Counted from the first letter of the stretch, positions 39,980-50,938 are shown. The stretch: 64,000 nucleotides of DNA from Kaistella faecalis (GCF_019195395.1 NZ_CP078067.1:1565783-1629782), one strand, 5' to 3'. Made by a program: numbers and translations. The notes: a model not told the origin generated them from the letters alone.

Positions 39980-42382
39980 TTATTTTTCAATTGCAAGGTC
40001 GATGACTTCACTAATTCTGTTTACAAAATTGATCTTTAGATTTTTAAGATAATCTTTTTTGATTTCTTCAACATCCTTACGGTTAGCCTCGCAGAGAATG
40101 ATCTGAGTAATTCCTGCTCTGGCCGCTGCAAGGAGTTTTTCTTTAATTCCACCCACAGGAAGCACTTTTCCCCGCAAAGTAATTTCCCCGGTCATGGCCA
40201 AATGGGGTTTTACTTTTTTATTCTTAAAACTTGATACGATGGAAGTTAGCATCGCGATTCCCGCTGAAGGCCCGTCTTTCGGAGTAGCACCTTCAGGAAC
40301 GTGAACGTGAATGTTTTTTTTCTGAATATCTTCTGAAGAAATTCCAAGTTCATCATGTTTTGCTTTGATGTATTCCAACGCAATTGTTGCAGACTCCTTC
40401 ATGACGGTTCCCAGATTTCCGGTCATGCTGAGGTTTCCTTTTCCTTCGCTTAAAATACTTTCGATAAAAAGAATGTCTCCGCCAACCTGTGTCCACGCCA
40501 AACCTGTTACGACGCCCGGAACACCTGTAATTTCGGAAAGACTTTTAGGTCTTGGAACACCAAGGATTTCATCAGTTTTATCAATAGAAATTTTTGGATT
40601 ATATTCTTTTTCCATCGCGGTCTGCAATGCGACCCATCTTGCTATTGAGGCAATTTTTTTCTCCAGACCACGTACGCCGCTTTCGGAAGTATGAGCATCG
40701 ATGATATGTTTCAGTTCGGGGTTTCCGAGTTTGAATGACTTTGCATTCAGTCCGTTTTCGTCCTGCTGTTTTTTAATCAGATGTCTTTTTGCAATTTCTA
40801 CTTTTTCCTCTAAAGTATAACCGGCAATTTCGATGATTTCCATCCTGTCGAGGAGCGGGCGCTGAACGGTTGACAGTGAGTTTGCCGTTGCAATAAACAT
40901 CACTTTCGAAAGGTCATATCCCATTTCCAGGAAGTTATCATAAAAGGTACTGTTCTGTTCAGGATCAAGTACTTCCAGCAATGCAGAACTTGGATCACCA
41001 TGGATTCCCTGACCGATTTTGTCGATCTCATCGAGAACAATTACGGGGTTTGAAGTGCCTGCTTTTTTGATGGATTGCAGGATTCGGCCGGCCATTGCGC
41101 CAATATAAGTTTTGCGGTGGCCCCGAATTTCAGATTCATCGTGAAGGCCTCCTAAAGAAACCCGCACATATTTTCTTCCCAGGGAATCTGCAACTGATTT
41201 ACCCAATGAAGTTTTTCCGACTCCTGGAGGTCCTACCAAACAAAGAATCGGAGATTTCATATTGTTTTTCAGTTTCAGAACTGCCATGTGTTCGAGGATT
41301 CTTTTCTTGATATCCTCGAGTCCGAAATGAGCTTTGTCTAAAACTTTTTGGGCTTTGTTGATGTCGAAAATATCTTTGGAGTAGGTTTCCCAAGGCAATT
41401 CTGTAAAGAAATCCAGGTAATTACGCTGCACATTGTAATCTGGTGAATTCGGATTCTGTCGCTGAAGCCTGTTAATTTCTTTCTGGAAATGATTTTCAAC
41501 GTCTTCACTCCATTTTACTTTTTGTGCTTTCAGTAAAAGTTCTTCCACATCCGATTCGGGGCCGCCTCCTAATTCTTCCTGAATTGCTCTGATCTGTTGG
41601 TTCAGGAAGTATTCGCGCTGGCTTTTATCGAGTTCGCGGTTTGTTTTTTGGTGAATCTGATTTCGCAGTTCAAGCTTTCTGTATTCATCATGCATCAGCT
41701 CATAACATTTCTGTGCACGGTTCATGAGACTTTTTTCTTCCAGAAGTTTCTGTTTTTCTGCGGAGGTAAAATTGGCATTAGTACATATGAAATTCAGCAA
41801 ATCCTCATTATCGCTCATGTTTTTGATCGCGAAATTGGCAGCGGACGGAATGTTTGGATCCAGTTCGACAATTTTGAGTGCCAAATCTTTAATATTCTCT
41901 AAAAGTGCCGCATACTCCTCTGTTTTTTTAGATGTAACATCTTTTAACTTGGTGATTTCTGCTCTGAAATAAGGTTTTGATTCAACGAGATTTTTAATTG
42001 TAAACCTCTGAAAGCCTCTTGTAATTGCGGTAACATTCCCTTCAGGAAGTTTTATAATCTTGATGATTTTTGCTAAAGTTCCTGTTTTGTACAGATCATT
42101 TTCTGTAGGGCTTTCGATATTTGAATTGTTCTGGCTTACGATCCCAATGAATTCATTATTTTTCTGGGCTTCCTCCAGCAGCCTGATCGACATTTCCCGT
42201 CCTGCCGTAATGGGAATCACCACTTTTGGGAACATTACCATATTTCTTACCGGTAAAATCGGGAATATTTTCTGTTCGCTGCTGTTAGGTTGATCCATTT
42301 CTGAAAGGTTAATTTCTTCTGCTACGATACTGAATCCATCAGTTATAATTTCATCAAAGTTGAGATCATCAAATTCTGTCAT
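39980..42382 (-). CDS. lon: ATP-dependent Lon protease
   Basis: Lon degrades misfolded and regulatory proteins in the cytoplasm. The 800-residue protein has the N-terminal substrate-binding domain ([19 protein letters not shown]), an AAA+ module (Walker [10 protein letters not shown]; Walker [27 protein letters not shown]) and the serine protease domain with the Ser-Lys dyad ([11 protein letters not shown] and [17 protein letters not shown]). The ATG at 42382 ([12 protein letters not shown]) is chosen over a TTG 18 bases upstream. A heat-shock promoter could not be identified. Confidence 0.96.
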   Translation of the reverse strand: MTEFDDLNFDEIITDGFSIVAEEINLSEMDQPNSSEQKIFPILPVRNMVMFPKVVIPITAGREMSIRLLEEAQKNNEFIGIVSQNNSNIESPTENDLYKTGTLAKIIKIIKLPEGNVTAITRGFQRFTIKNLVESKPYFRAEITKLKDVTSKKTEEYAALLENIKDLALKIVELDPNIPSAANFAIKNMSDNEDLLNFICTNANFTSAEKQKLLEEKSLMNRAQKCYELMHDEYRKLELRNQIHQKTNRELDKSQREYFLNQQIRAIQEELGGGPESDVEELLLKAQKVKWSEDVENHFQKEINRLQRQNPNSPDYNVQRNYLDFFTELPWETYSKDIFDINKAQKVLDKAHFGLEDIKKRILEHMAVLKLKNNMKSPILCLVGPPGVGKTSLGKSVADSLGRKYVRVSLGGLHDESEIRGHRKTYIGAMAGRILQSIKKAGTSNPVIVLDEIDKIGQGIHGDPSSALLEVLDPEQNSTFYDNFLEMGYDLSKVMFIATANSLSTVQRPLLDRMEIIEIAGYTLEEKVEIAKRHLIKKQQDENGLNAKSFKLGNPELKHIIDAHTSESGVRGLEKKIASIARWVALQTAMEKEYNPKISIDKTDEILGVPRPKSLSEITGVPGVVTGLAWTQVGGDILFIESILSEGKGNLSMTGNLGTVMKESATIALEYIKAKHDELGISSEDIQKKNIHVHVPEGATPKDGPSAGIAMLTSIVSSFKNKKVKPHLAMTGEITLRGKVLPVGGIKEKLLAAARAGITQIILCEANRKDVEEIKKDYLKNLKINFVNRISEVIDLAIEK

Positions 42383-42619
42383 AATATTGTGGAGTGACAA
42401 ATTGTCATTTATAATAGGTGATTAAAGTGCTGTTAAGTAAGATTACGCTTTATAACAGCCTTAAATAAATAGGTGAGTGTAATTTCACAAGCACTGTGCC
42501 AAGGCAATATTTAGACAAAATTACCATGTTTCCGAAAAAATAACTTTAAAATGTGTAAAATTTTTCTTAATCTCTTAAAAATGTGTATTTTCGCAAACTG
42601 ATAAAATTATACAAAAAAG

Positions 42620-44770
42620 ATGGCAGTTTTAGGAGAGATTAGAAACAGACCTTGGCTTTTAATGGGAATTATCGCTGTTGCGATGTTGGCATTCGTGGTA
42701 AATCCTGACAGTTTAGAAAAACTGTTCGGCGCAAAACCAGGTGTTTACGGAAAGGTAAACGGCGACGAAATTACAAAAGAAGATTTTGATGACCAGTTGT
42801 TTATGCTTCAGCAACAAGCTCAGCAACAAGGGCAACCGGCTACAGGTTTGGAAGAGCAGGCATGGCAAATGGTAGTGCAATCGAAACTGATTAAGCAACA
42901 GTTCGATAAAATGGGACTTACCTTAACCGATGACATGTTCTATAACCAATTGCAGTTTGATCCAATGTTTGCACAAAACCCTGAAAACTTTGATGCAAAA
43001 GGCAATTTCAAAGTTCAGGAAATCAAAAAGCAGATAGAGGAACTTCAGAACAGTGGTAATGTCGAAATGTACAACAACTGGCTGAAAACTAAAAAAGCAA
43101 TTGAATACAGAATGATGGCTCGCCAGCTTTTTGCAAATGTTTCCACCGGAATCACCGTGAGCAAGAAAGAAGCTGAGGAAATGATGAAGCAGAGAGACCA
43201 GATTGCGGATATCGATTTTGTAAAAGTTGATTATGCAGCATATGCTCAAAAAAATCCTGTAAAAGTTACTACTCAGGATTTAGCAGATTATATTAAAAAA
43301 CACCCGATTCTCTTCAAAAGAGATGCAAGCAGAAATATCGGACTTGTATATTTTCCTGCAGCGGCAAGTCCACAGGACGAAGCGGTAACACAGGCGGAAA
43401 TTAATAAATTGTTTTCACAGGGAACAGATATGAGTGACGGAAAAGAAAACTTCCAGAATACAACAAACGACTCTATGTTTGTTTCTCTTAATTCCGACCT
43501 TCCTTACAATCCAACCTATTTTTCAGCAGAACAACTTCCGGCTTCAATTAAAGATAAAGTTGCCGGTGCTGCAGTAGGAACTACTTTTGGTCCGTACAAA
43601 GAGCAGAATTTTTATGTTGTCTCTAAAATTTTAGATAAAAAACCTTCAGACTCGACCTTGTCAAGACATATATTAGTTTCGTACAAAGGAAATCAGGCCG
43701 GAGCGAATGAGACCAGAACAAAAGAAGAAGCTAAGAAATTGGCAGATTCTATCGGTGCAGTATTGAAAGCAACACCTGCTAAATTTACAGAATTCTTAAA
43801 ATATTCATCTGATCCAGGTTCTGCTGGGCAAGGTGGAAGTGTTGGCTGGACAACTCCTGCAACGCCTTTCGTGCCTGAGTACTTAAGTTTCCTTGCGAAC
43901 AATGGTAAAGGATCAACGGGAGTAGTAGAAACTCAGTTTGGTTATCATATCATCAACATCGAAGATAAGAAATCCGGAGCGATGACTTACAAAGTTGCCA
44001 ATCTGGTAAAAACTGTAAAACCTTCAGACAAAACTGAAAGCGAGGTTTACACCAAGGCTACCAAATTCATCCAGCAGGTTCAGGGGAAATCATTTAATGA
44101 TTTTGCCAATGTTGCGAAGAAAAACAATTATCAGTTCTTCAATCCTAAAGAGGTTGGCCGTTTCCAAGGTCAGTTACCTGGATTGGGTACCGATAAAGAT
44201 CAGGAGATTATTGCCTGGGCATTCAACAAAAAACGTGACAAAGGAGATGCAGATATCTTCACCGTTGATGGAACTGGAGACCGTATCGTAGCCTATCTTA
44301 ACGGAATACAGGATCCCGGTACTGCAGATCCGGAAGCTGTTCGTGACCAAATTGAACCTATCGTTAAAAATAAAATTTTAGCGAAACAGATTTCAGATAA
44401 AATTACAGCTGCCAAAGCGACAAGTTTAGACCAAGTTGCAAAACTGTTTGGTACTTCTAAGCAAGCTGCACAGGTTAACATGCTGAGCCCGCAGATTGCT
44501 GGTGCTATGGAACCGAAAGTGGCAGGTGCAGCATTTGGTGTTGCCAAAGGCAAAGTTTCAAATCCAGTAGAAGGAATGACCGGTGTTTATGTAGTCGTTA
44601 AGAAATCAGAAACACTTAACAAACAACCGGGAGATATCAAGCAGGTAACCCAGGCATTAGCAAGCCAGAATTCACAGCAGTTCGGACAAGCTCTGTTGAA
44701 GAGTCTTCAGGATAATGCTGACATCAAAGATTTCAGAATCGAAGTTTATAATCAGGCTGCACAGCAGTAA
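42620..44770 (+). CDS. PpiD-like membrane-anchored peptidyl-prolyl isomerase
   Basis: The 716-residue protein has a short cytoplasmic tail and a single N-terminal membrane helix (PWLLMGIIAVAMLAFVV, residues about 11-27). A SurA-like helical chaperone domain follows (KVNGDEITKEDFDDQLFML). A parvulin domain spans residues about 345-450 (LSRHILVSYKGNQAGANETR, SSDPGSAGQGGSVGWT, TQFGYHIINI), and then a long helical region. This is the PpiD architecture and suggests folding of outer-membrane and secreted proteins. The divergent neighbour is lon. A terminator follows the stop. Confidence 0.88.
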   Translation: MAVLGEIRNRPWLLMGIIAVAMLAFVVNPDSLEKLFGAKPGVYGKVNGDEITKEDFDDQLFMLQQQAQQQGQPATGLEEQAWQMVVQSKLIKQQFDKMGLTLTDDMFYNQLQFDPMFAQNPENFDAKGNFKVQEIKKQIEELQNSGNVEMYNNWLKTKKAIEYRMMARQLFANVSTGITVSKKEAEEMMKQRDQIADIDFVKVDYAAYAQKNPVKVTTQDLADYIKKHPILFKRDASRNIGLVYFPAAASPQDEAVTQAEINKLFSQGTDMSDGKENFQNTTNDSMFVSLNSDLPYNPTYFSAEQLPASIKDKVAGAAVGTTFGPYKEQNFYVVSKILDKKPSDSTLSRHILVSYKGNQAGANETRTKEEAKKLADSIGAVLKATPAKFTEFLKYSSDPGSAGQGGSVGWTTPATPFVPEYLSFLANNGKGSTGVVETQFGYHIINIEDKKSGAMTYKVANLVKTVKPSDKTESEVYTKATKFIQQVQGKSFNDFANVAKKNNYQFFNPKEVGRFQGQLPGLGTDKDQEIIAWAFNKKRDKGDADIFTVDGTGDRIVAYLNGIQDPGTADPEAVRDQIEPIVKNKILAKQISDKITAAKATSLDQVAKLFGTSKQAAQVNMLSPQIAGAMEPKVAGAAFGVAKGKVSNPVEGMTGVYVVVKKSETLNKQPGDIKQVTQALASQNSQQFGQALLKSLQDNADIKDFRIEVYNQAAQQ

Positions 44771-44792
44771 TCTCGGAATTAAAAATATTATC

Positions 44793-44819
44793 AAAAGCGA
44801 CTCTTATGGGTCGCTTTTT
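44793..44819 (+). terminator. Rho-independent terminator after the PpiD-like gene
   Basis: Arms AAAAGCGAC (44793-44801) and GTCGCTTTT (44810-44818), with an eight-base loop, are followed by T. Confidence 0.88.
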
Positions 44820-44861
44820 GCATTGCTGACCCGAGATTTAAAAATTTCGTTGAAAATGTAT

Positions 44862-44869
44862 TATATTTG
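44862..44869 (+). promoter_or_regulatory. Candidate -7 element (TATATTTG) of the MCE/Fe-S operon
   Basis: A full TAnnTTTG match lies 22 bases before the GTG start at 44892, after the upstream terminator. No correctly spaced -33 TTG is seen. Confidence 0.5.
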
Positions 44870-44891
44870 TTCATTATAAAATTAAAGAAAA

Positions 44892-45848
44892 GTGAAGTTC
44901 ACAAAAGAAATAAAAGCAGGATTAATCGCAATTTTAGCCATAGTAGGATTTGTAATTCTGTTCCAATTCATGAAAGGTAAAAGCCTTTTTACTACCGACA
45001 ATATTTTTTACGCAAAATTCGACAATGTAGAGGGCTTGGCAGCGTCTAACCCAGTGTCTATTAATGGTTTGAAAGTTGGTCAGGTTGATCAGATTATCCC
45101 GATCACGGAGCCCGATGGGAAAATCCATTTTGTAGTGAAAGTGACCGTTGATGATAATTTTGAATTTTCAAAAAGATCCACTTTAGAAATTTTCGAACCT
45201 GGATTGATGTCCGGAAAAGAAATGAGGGTTAATCTGGCATACGGAAGTCCAATGGCTAAAGACGGTGATACCCTGAAAGGCGCATTTACGCTTTCGATGA
45301 TGAATAATATCTCATCACAGGTAGGTCCTGTGAAAGATCAGGTACAGGTGGTTTTAAGAAGGGTAGACAGTCTTATGATGAACGCCAATGCCATTACTGA
45401 TGCGCAAAACCAGCAGGCGATCCGCGCATTGCTGTCCAGCCTGAACCGTACGGTAACTTCGTTTGAAGCTACTTCTCAACAGACTAACTCACTTCTCGCC
45501 AATAATGATCCCCGTATTCAGAAAATGCTTGATAATGCGAATCTCGCAACAATAAGTGCCAAAACAGCCATCGATAAATACGGAAGAGTTGCAGACGAAG
45601 TAGATGTGCAGAAACTAAACAATACGATTGATAAATTAAGTTTAACAGCTGATAAACTGAACGGTGTTATTTCCGGCATACAGAATGGTGAAGGATCGCT
45701 TGGTAAACTCGCGAAAGATGAGCAACTTTACCAGAATCTTAATGAATCATCAGCAAATTTAAATAATCTGATTCTGGATCTGAAAGCCAATCCAAAAAGA
45801 TATCTGAATTTCTCCGTATTCGGAAAGAACAGTACGCCAAAAGACTAA
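44892..45848 (+). CDS. MCE/MlaD-family lipid transport protein
   Basis: The 318-residue protein has an N-terminal membrane helix (LIAILAIVGFVILFQFMK) and an MCE/MlaD domain: YAKFDNVEGLAASNPVSING, then KVGQVDQI and FSKRSTLEIFEPGLMSGKEM. A long helical C-terminal region (residues about 155-300) could bridge the periplasm. It begins at GTG, with no better ATG nearby. It is the likely substrate-binding partner for the MlaE/MlaF-like genes about 10 kb to the left. It starts the operon with the two Fe-S proteins. Confidence 0.87.
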   Translation: MKFTKEIKAGLIAILAIVGFVILFQFMKGKSLFTTDNIFYAKFDNVEGLAASNPVSINGLKVGQVDQIIPITEPDGKIHFVVKVTVDDNFEFSKRSTLEIFEPGLMSGKEMRVNLAYGSPMAKDGDTLKGAFTLSMMNNISSQVGPVKDQVQVVLRRVDSLMMNANAITDAQNQQAIRALLSSLNRTVTSFEATSQQTNSLLANNDPRIQKMLDNANLATISAKTAIDKYGRVADEVDVQKLNNTIDKLSLTADKLNGVISGIQNGEGSLGKLAKDEQLYQNLNESSANLNNLILDLKANPKRYLNFSVFGKNSTPKD

Positions 45849-45861
45849 AAACCCTTTCAAT

Positions 45862-47193
45862 ATGCAATATATTGACAATATTATTTTCTTCATTGCCCTT
45901 ATTGCGGGCTTTGGATTCTTTTTTAAAAGCTTAAAGGAAATCTATCGGAACATCCAGCTCGGCAAGAAAATCGACAGGACCGACAACCCTTCCGTCCGAT
46001 GGAAAACAATGGCAAAAGTGGCCCTCGGCCAGAGCAAAATGGGCAAACGACCCATTGCCGGGTTTCTGCACGTGATTGTTTACGTAGGCTTTGTGATTAT
46101 TAATATTGAGCTTATTGAAATTATCGTCGACGGTATTTTTGGTACTCACCGTTTCCTTGCCGGAATATTTGGTGACACCCTCTATGGTGTGTTTACTGCA
46201 ACTCTGGAAATTCTGGCGCTTTTAGTCATTATTGCAGTAGTTCTTTTCTTTATCAGAAGAAATTTCTACGGTGTGAAAAGACTCACCATGAAAGAACTCT
46301 TCGGTTGGCCAAAACAGGATGCGAACTGGATTCTGCTCATTGAATTTGCCTTAATGACGGCGTTTTTCACCATGAATTCCGCCGATTGGGTTCTTCAACA
46401 GAGAGGAGTACTTGCAGAACACGGTAACTTTCCTGTTTCATCCGGTTTAATTGCGCCTCTTTTCGGCAATTTTGGTGACAGCACCCTTGTTTTCCTTGAA
46501 AGAGGAGCGTGGTGGTTTCACTTTGTGGGGATTCTGTTCTTCATGAATTACCTGTATTATTCAAAACACCTTCATATTATTCTTGCCTTCCCTAATACAT
46601 GGTTTGCTAATCTGCAGCCGAAAGGTAAATTTAATAATTTAGATTCTGTTACCAAAGAGATTAAACTGATGATGGACCCCAACGCTGATCCTTATGCAGC
46701 GGCTCCGGAAGCAGATCCAAATGCTGTCCCTGACAAATTTGGTGCGAATGATATTTTTGACTTAAATCAGGTTCAGCTGTTAAATGCTTATTCATGCACG
46801 GAGTGCGGACGATGTACTTCCGTTTGTCCTGCCAATATTACCGGCAAGAAATTGTCGCCACGTAAGATCATGATGGATACGCGCGACCGTATTGAAGAAG
46901 TTGCTAAAAACATCAATAAAAACGGGAAATTTGTCGATGATGGCAAGAAATTGCTCGATGATCATATCCAGAGAGAAGAACTTTGGGCATGCACAACCTG
47001 TAATGCATGTGTTGAAGCTTGTCCGGTATTGATTGATCCGCTATCTATCATTTTTGAAATGCGAAGATTTCTGGTCATGGAACAGTCTTCCGCACCAAGC
47101 GAACTGAACGTTATGATGACAAATGTAGAGAACAATGCAGCTCCATGGGCTTATAACCAAGCAGACCGCTTGAACTGGGCAAAAGAAAACTAA
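45862..47193 (+). CDS. Membrane-bound 4Fe-4S electron transfer protein (HdrC-like with NarI-like N-terminus)
   Basis: The 443-residue protein has five membrane helices in its first about 245 residues. Their ends contain several His (AGFLHVIVYVGFVI, WWFHFVGILFFMNYLYYSK HLH region) that could bind haem or quinone. Two 4Fe-4S cluster motifs follow: CTECGRCTSVCPANITGKK and CTTCNACVEACPVLI. This matches Bacteroidota (Fe-S)-binding proteins related to heterodisulfide reductase subunit C and nitrate reductase gamma. It probably moves electrons between the quinone pool and the CCG-domain partner encoded downstream. The operon has four genes. Confidence 0.85.
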   Translation: MQYIDNIIFFIALIAGFGFFFKSLKEIYRNIQLGKKIDRTDNPSVRWKTMAKVALGQSKMGKRPIAGFLHVIVYVGFVIINIELIEIIVDGIFGTHRFLAGIFGDTLYGVFTATLEILALLVIIAVVLFFIRRNFYGVKRLTMKELFGWPKQDANWILLIEFALMTAFFTMNSADWVLQQRGVLAEHGNFPVSSGLIAPLFGNFGDSTLVFLERGAWWFHFVGILFFMNYLYYSKHLHIILAFPNTWFANLQPKGKFNNLDSVTKEIKLMMDPNADPYAAAPEADPNAVPDKFGANDIFDLNQVQLLNAYSCTECGRCTSVCPANITGKKLSPRKIMMDTRDRIEEVAKNINKNGKFVDDGKKLLDDHIQREELWACTTCNACVEACPVLIDPLSIIFEMRRFLVMEQSSAPSELNVMMTNVENNAAPWAYNQADRLNWAKEN

Positions 47194-47250
47194 TTTGAAA
47201 ACACCGGAGATGAATATTGCCCATAGCCGGTTACTCATTACTCATATAAT

Positions 47251-48036
47251 ATGGATTTCACAATAAAAACAATGGCAGAATATGCTGCCGAAGGAAAAGC
47301 ACCTGAAGTTTTATTTTTTGTCGGCTGTGCCGGGAGTTTCGACGACAGAGCCAAGAAGATCACCAAAGCTTTCTGTAAAATTTTGCATAAAGTGGGCGTA
47401 GAATTCGCTGTTCTTGGGCAGGAAGAAAGCTGTAACGGGGATCCTGCAAAACGCGCCGGAAACGAATTCATCTTCCAGATGATGGCACTTACGAACATTG
47501 AAATCATGAATGCTTACGAAGTAAAAAAAATCGTAACCTCGTGTCCGCACTGTTTCAACATCATTAAAAATGAATATCCGAGCTTAGGGGGAAATTATGA
47601 AGTTCTTCACCATACCCAATTTCTTAGGAAACTGATGGAAGACGGCCGTCTGAAAATCGAAGGCGGTAGTTTTAAAGGAAAAAAAATAACGTTTCACGAT
47701 CCTTGCTACCTCGGAAGAGCCAATGGCGAATATGAAGCGCCAAGAATGCTTCTCGAAAAACTGGATGCGGAACTGGTAGAGATGAAACGATGCAAATCCA
47801 ACGGGTTATGTTGTGGAGCAGGCGGAGCACAGATGTTCAAGGAGCCTGAAAAAGGTGACAAAGACATCAATGTGGAACGTACCGAGGAAGCACTTTCAGA
47901 AACTCCAAATATCATTGCAACAGGATGTCCGTTCTGTAATACGATGATGACAGACGGCGTGAAACATTTCAACAAAAATGATGAAGTTGCCGTTAAAGAT
48001 ATTGTAGAGCTTTTAGCTGAGGCTGAAGATTTATAG
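47251..48036 (+). CDS. CCG-domain (HdrB-like) Fe-S oxidoreductase subunit
   Basis: The 261-residue protein has the cysteine-rich CCG domains that bind non-cubane Fe-S clusters in HdrB, GlpC and LutA-like proteins. Blocks visible are FFVGCAGSFDDRAKKI, EESCNGDPAKRAGNEFIFQM, TSCPHCFNIIKNEYPSLGG, FHDPCYLGRANGEY, and GLCCGAGGAQMF, then ATGCPFCNTMM. It pairs with the HdrC-like protein, 57 bases upstream. The substrate of the pair is unknown. Confidence 0.88.
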   Translation: MDFTIKTMAEYAAEGKAPEVLFFVGCAGSFDDRAKKITKAFCKILHKVGVEFAVLGQEESCNGDPAKRAGNEFIFQMMALTNIEIMNAYEVKKIVTSCPHCFNIIKNEYPSLGGNYEVLHHTQFLRKLMEDGRLKIEGGSFKGKKITFHDPCYLGRANGEYEAPRMLLEKLDAELVEMKRCKSNGLCCGAGGAQMFKEPEKGDKDINVERTEEALSETPNIIATGCPFCNTMMTDGVKHFNKNDEVAVKDIVELLAEAEDL

Positions 48037-48067
48037 CTCAAAATCTTAAGTCTAAATTAATTTAAAA

Positions 48068-48559
48068 ATGAAAATAGAAGAATCTAATATTGTCGAAACA
48101 AACGATTACAGAGTAATTATTTACCCGGCTTCCCGTCCTTTTACGGCTAAAGAAAGCAAAATAATTACAGAAAAACTGTATGATTTTCTGGCTACCTGGG
48201 CCGCGCACGGAAAACCACTTTCATCTTCATTTAAAATTGAAAAAAATCAGTTTATTGTCATTTGCGTTGATGAAGAGAAAGAAGCAGCTTCTGGCTGTTC
48301 TATCGATGCTTTAGGGCAAGTAATGAGAGAAATTAATGCGGAATTTCAGTTGGGATTATTCGATAGAATGAAAGCAAGTTTTGTAGAAAACGGTGAAGTT
48401 AAAACCATGAAGTTACAGGACTTCAGAAAAGGGTTAAAAGATGGTGAAATCTCTCAAGATATTGAGGTTTTCGATTTTTCTAAAAACACTTATGTTGCAT
48501 TCCTAAGTGATTTTCTTATGCCGCTGAAAAAAAGCTGGGCCGGAATTTATGTAGATTAA
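48068..48559 (+). CDS. Conserved protein of unknown function (163 aa)
   Basis: No Walker or other nucleotide-binding motif is present, so annotation labels such as ABC transporter ATPase would be unsupported. The sequence is mixed alpha/beta (YRVIIYPASRPFTAKESKII, QFIVICVDEEKEAASGCSID, then FDRMKASFVENGEVK), ending in SKNTYVAFLSDFLMPLKKSW. It lies 31 bases after the CCG-domain protein and probably shares its message. A link to the Fe-S pair is a guess from position alone. A bidirectional terminator follows. Confidence 0.6.
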   Translation: MKIEESNIVETNDYRVIIYPASRPFTAKESKIITEKLYDFLATWAAHGKPLSSSFKIEKNQFIVICVDEEKEAASGCSIDALGQVMREINAEFQLGLFDRMKASFVENGEVKTMKLQDFRKGLKDGEISQDIEVFDFSKNTYVAFLSDFLMPLKKSWAGIYVD

Positions 48560-48576
48560 ATTCTTAAAAATATTAA

Positions 48577-48612
48577 ATAAAAAAACCGTTCAAAATTAAT
48601 TGAACGGTTTTT
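48577..48612. terminator. Bidirectional terminator between the operon and aconitase
   Basis: Perfect 13-base arms (48581-48593 and 48600-48612) around a six-base loop have A/T tails on both sides, between convergent genes. Confidence 0.92.
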
Positions 48613-48629
48613 CTGTTTACTCCACGATC

Positions 48630-50906
48630 TTAAGCGTTGTTTCTGGCTTCTTCAGCGATCAGATTTAATGCAGAACCTGCTTTAAACCAGCCGATTTGCT
48701 GTTCGTTATACGTGTGATTTACAAGGATTAAATCTTTGGTGCCGTCTGAATGAACGAACTCCAGTTGAAGAGGATGTGAAGGCGCGAACTGATCCAAATC
48801 AAGGAAATTCACGGTATCATCTTCACGGATTTTGTCGTATTCTTCAGGATTCACAAATGTTAAACCAAGCATCCCCTGCTTTTTAAGGTTCGTTTCGTGG
48901 ATTCTCGCAAAAGATTTAACCAAAACAGCTCTTACTCCCAAGTGTCTTGGTTCCATTGCGGCATGCTCTCTTGAAGAACCTTCACCATAGTTCTGGTCAC
49001 CAACTACAATCGTAGGAACGCCGGCAGCTTTGTAAGCTCTTGCAACAGCAGGAACTTCTCCGTATTCGCCTGTCAGTTCGTTCTTAACTTTGTTGGTTTC
49101 CATGTTGTAGGCGTTTACAGCACCAATCAACATGTTGTTGGAGATATTATCTAAATGGCCTCTGTATTTCAACCAAGGACCTGCCATAGAAATATGGTCT
49201 GTAGTACACTTACCGAAAGCTTTAATCAAAACTTTAGCACCAGTGATGTTCTGTCCGTCCCAAGGCTCGAAAGGCTCCAGTAACTGAAGTCTGTCGGAAG
49301 TAGGGCTTACCGCAACCTGCACATTTGAACCGTCTTCTGAAGGCGCCTGATAACCGTTATCATCTACCGCGAAACCTCTTTCCGGAAGTTCAAGACCTTT
49401 TGGTTCGTCCAATTTGATCTGCTCGCCGTTTTGGTTGGTTAAAGTATCAGTGATTGGATTAAAATCCAGCCTTCCTGAAATTGCTACTGCAGCCACCATT
49501 TCCGGTGAAGCTACGAAAGCGTGGGTATTCGGGTTTCCGTCGGCTCTTTTCGCAAAGTTTCTGTTGAAAGAGTGAATGATTGAGTTTTTCTCGCCTTTAT
49601 CAGCACCTTCTCTGTCCCACTGGCCGATACAAGGTCCACAAGCATTGGTAAATATTCTTGCTGATTCAAATTTTCTGAAAGAATCAAGGAAACCATCCCT
49701 TTCAGCAGTAAATTTAACCTGCTCAGAACCAGGGTTAATTCCCAGGATTGCTTTTGGCTTTACACCTTTAGCAACTGCATCTTCAACAATTGAAGCGGCT
49801 CTTGATAAATCTTCGTAAGAGGAATTGGTACATGAACCGATCAATGCCCATTCAACATCAAGCGGCCAACCGTTTGCTTCAGCTTTCGCTCTGAATTCTG
49901 AAACTGGCGTCGCTAAATCCGGTGTGAAAGGTCCGTTTAAGTGTGGTGCCAATTCATCAAGATTAATTTCAATTACCTGATCGAAATACTGCTCAGGGTT
50001 TGCATAAACTTCCGCGTCACCCGTTAAGTGTTCTGCAATTGCATCAGCAGCGTCTACTACATCCTGTCTGCCAGTTGCAGCTAAATATCTTCTCATGGAA
50101 TCATCGTACCCGAAAGTTGAAGTTGTTGCTCCAATCTCGGCACCCATGTTACAGATTGTTCCTTTTCCTGTTGCAGAAAGGTTTTGCGCTCCTTCGCCAA
50201 AATATTCAACGATGCATCCTGTTCCGCCTTTAACGGTTAGAATTCCTGCTACTTTCAGGATCACATCTTTTGCAGAAGTCCATCCGTTCAGTTTACCGGT
50301 TAATTTTACCCCGATTAGTTTTGGCATTTTCAGTTCCCAGGCCATTCCGGCCATTACATCTACTGCATCTGCACCACCTACACCAATGGCAACCATTCCT
50401 AAACCACCTGCATTAACAGTGTGAGAGTCGGTTCCGATCATCATTCCGCCTGGAAATGCGTAATTTTCAAGCACAACCTGGTGAATAATACCTGCACCGG
50501 GCTTCCAGAAACCAATTCCGTATTTATCACAAACTGAACTCAGGAAGTTGAACACTTCGGAGTTCTTATTGATCCCTTCCTGCAAATCTGCTTCCGCTCC
50601 AACTCTTGCCTGAATAAGGTGATCGGCATGTGCTGTAGAGGGAACTGCAACTTTGGATTTTCCGGCCTGCATGAACTGTAATAACGCCATTTGTGCCGTA
50701 GCATCCTGCATCGCAACACGGTCCGGAGCGAAATCTACATAAGAATTCCCTCTTTCGTAAGCCTGGCTTGCATTTCCTTCCCAAAGGTGTGTATAAAGGA
50801 TTTTTTCAGAAAGTGTTAATGGTTTTCCCACGGCTGCTCTTGCTGCTGCAACTCTTACAGGATAACGCTCATACACTTTTTTGATCATGTCAAGGTCGAA
50901 AGTCAT
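48630..50906 (-). CDS. Aconitate hydratase
   Basis: The 758-residue aconitase converts citrate to isocitrate in the TCA cycle using a 4Fe-4S cluster. Cluster Cys motifs [13 protein letters not shown] and [20 protein letters not shown] are clear, with [18 protein letters not shown] upstream. The C-terminal swivel domain begins around [17 protein letters not shown], and [15 protein letters not shown] contains the substrate arginine. Length and motifs match the mitochondrial-like AcnA group found in Bacteroidota. It converges with the operon ending at 48559, sharing its terminator. A -7 element (TAATTTTG, leftward, 50939-50946) lies 32 bases upstream. Confidence 0.95.
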   Translation of the reverse strand: MTFDLDMIKKVYERYPVRVAAARAAVGKPLTLSEKILYTHLWEGNASQAYERGNSYVDFAPDRVAMQDATAQMALLQFMQAGKSKVAVPSTAHADHLIQARVGAEADLQEGINKNSEVFNFLSSVCDKYGIGFWKPGAGIIHQVVLENYAFPGGMMIGTDSHTVNAGGLGMVAIGVGGADAVDVMAGMAWELKMPKLIGVKLTGKLNGWTSAKDVILKVAGILTVKGGTGCIVEYFGEGAQNLSATGKGTICNMGAEIGATTSTFGYDDSMRRYLAATGRQDVVDAADAIAEHLTGDAEVYANPEQYFDQVIEINLDELAPHLNGPFTPDLATPVSEFRAKAEANGWPLDVEWALIGSCTNSSYEDLSRAASIVEDAVAKGVKPKAILGINPGSEQVKFTAERDGFLDSFRKFESARIFTNACGPCIGQWDREGADKGEKNSIIHSFNRNFAKRADGNPNTHAFVASPEMVAAVAISGRLDFNPITDTLTNQNGEQIKLDEPKGLELPERGFAVDDNGYQAPSEDGSNVQVAVSPTSDRLQLLEPFEPWDGQNITGAKVLIKAFGKCTTDHISMAGPWLKYRGHLDNISNNMLIGAVNAYNMETNKVKNELTGEYGEVPAVARAYKAAGVPTIVVGDQNYGEGSSREHAAMEPRHLGVRAVLVKSFARIHETNLKKQGMLGLTFVNPEEYDKIREDDTVNFLDLDQFAPSHPLQLEFVHSDGTKDLILVNHTYNEQQIGWFKAGSALNLIAEEARNNA

Positions 50907-50938
50907 ATCTGTTATTTTTTATTAAATTAAAAGAAGCT

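Noticed and set aside
42395-42407. Perfect palindrome TGACAAATTGTCA upstream of lon, as an operator
   Set aside because: It is a single occurrence with no second copy or known regulator match, so it remains only a weak possibility.
48068-48559. Possible ABC transporter ATPase label for this protein
   Set aside because: No Walker A, signature or Walker B motif is present.
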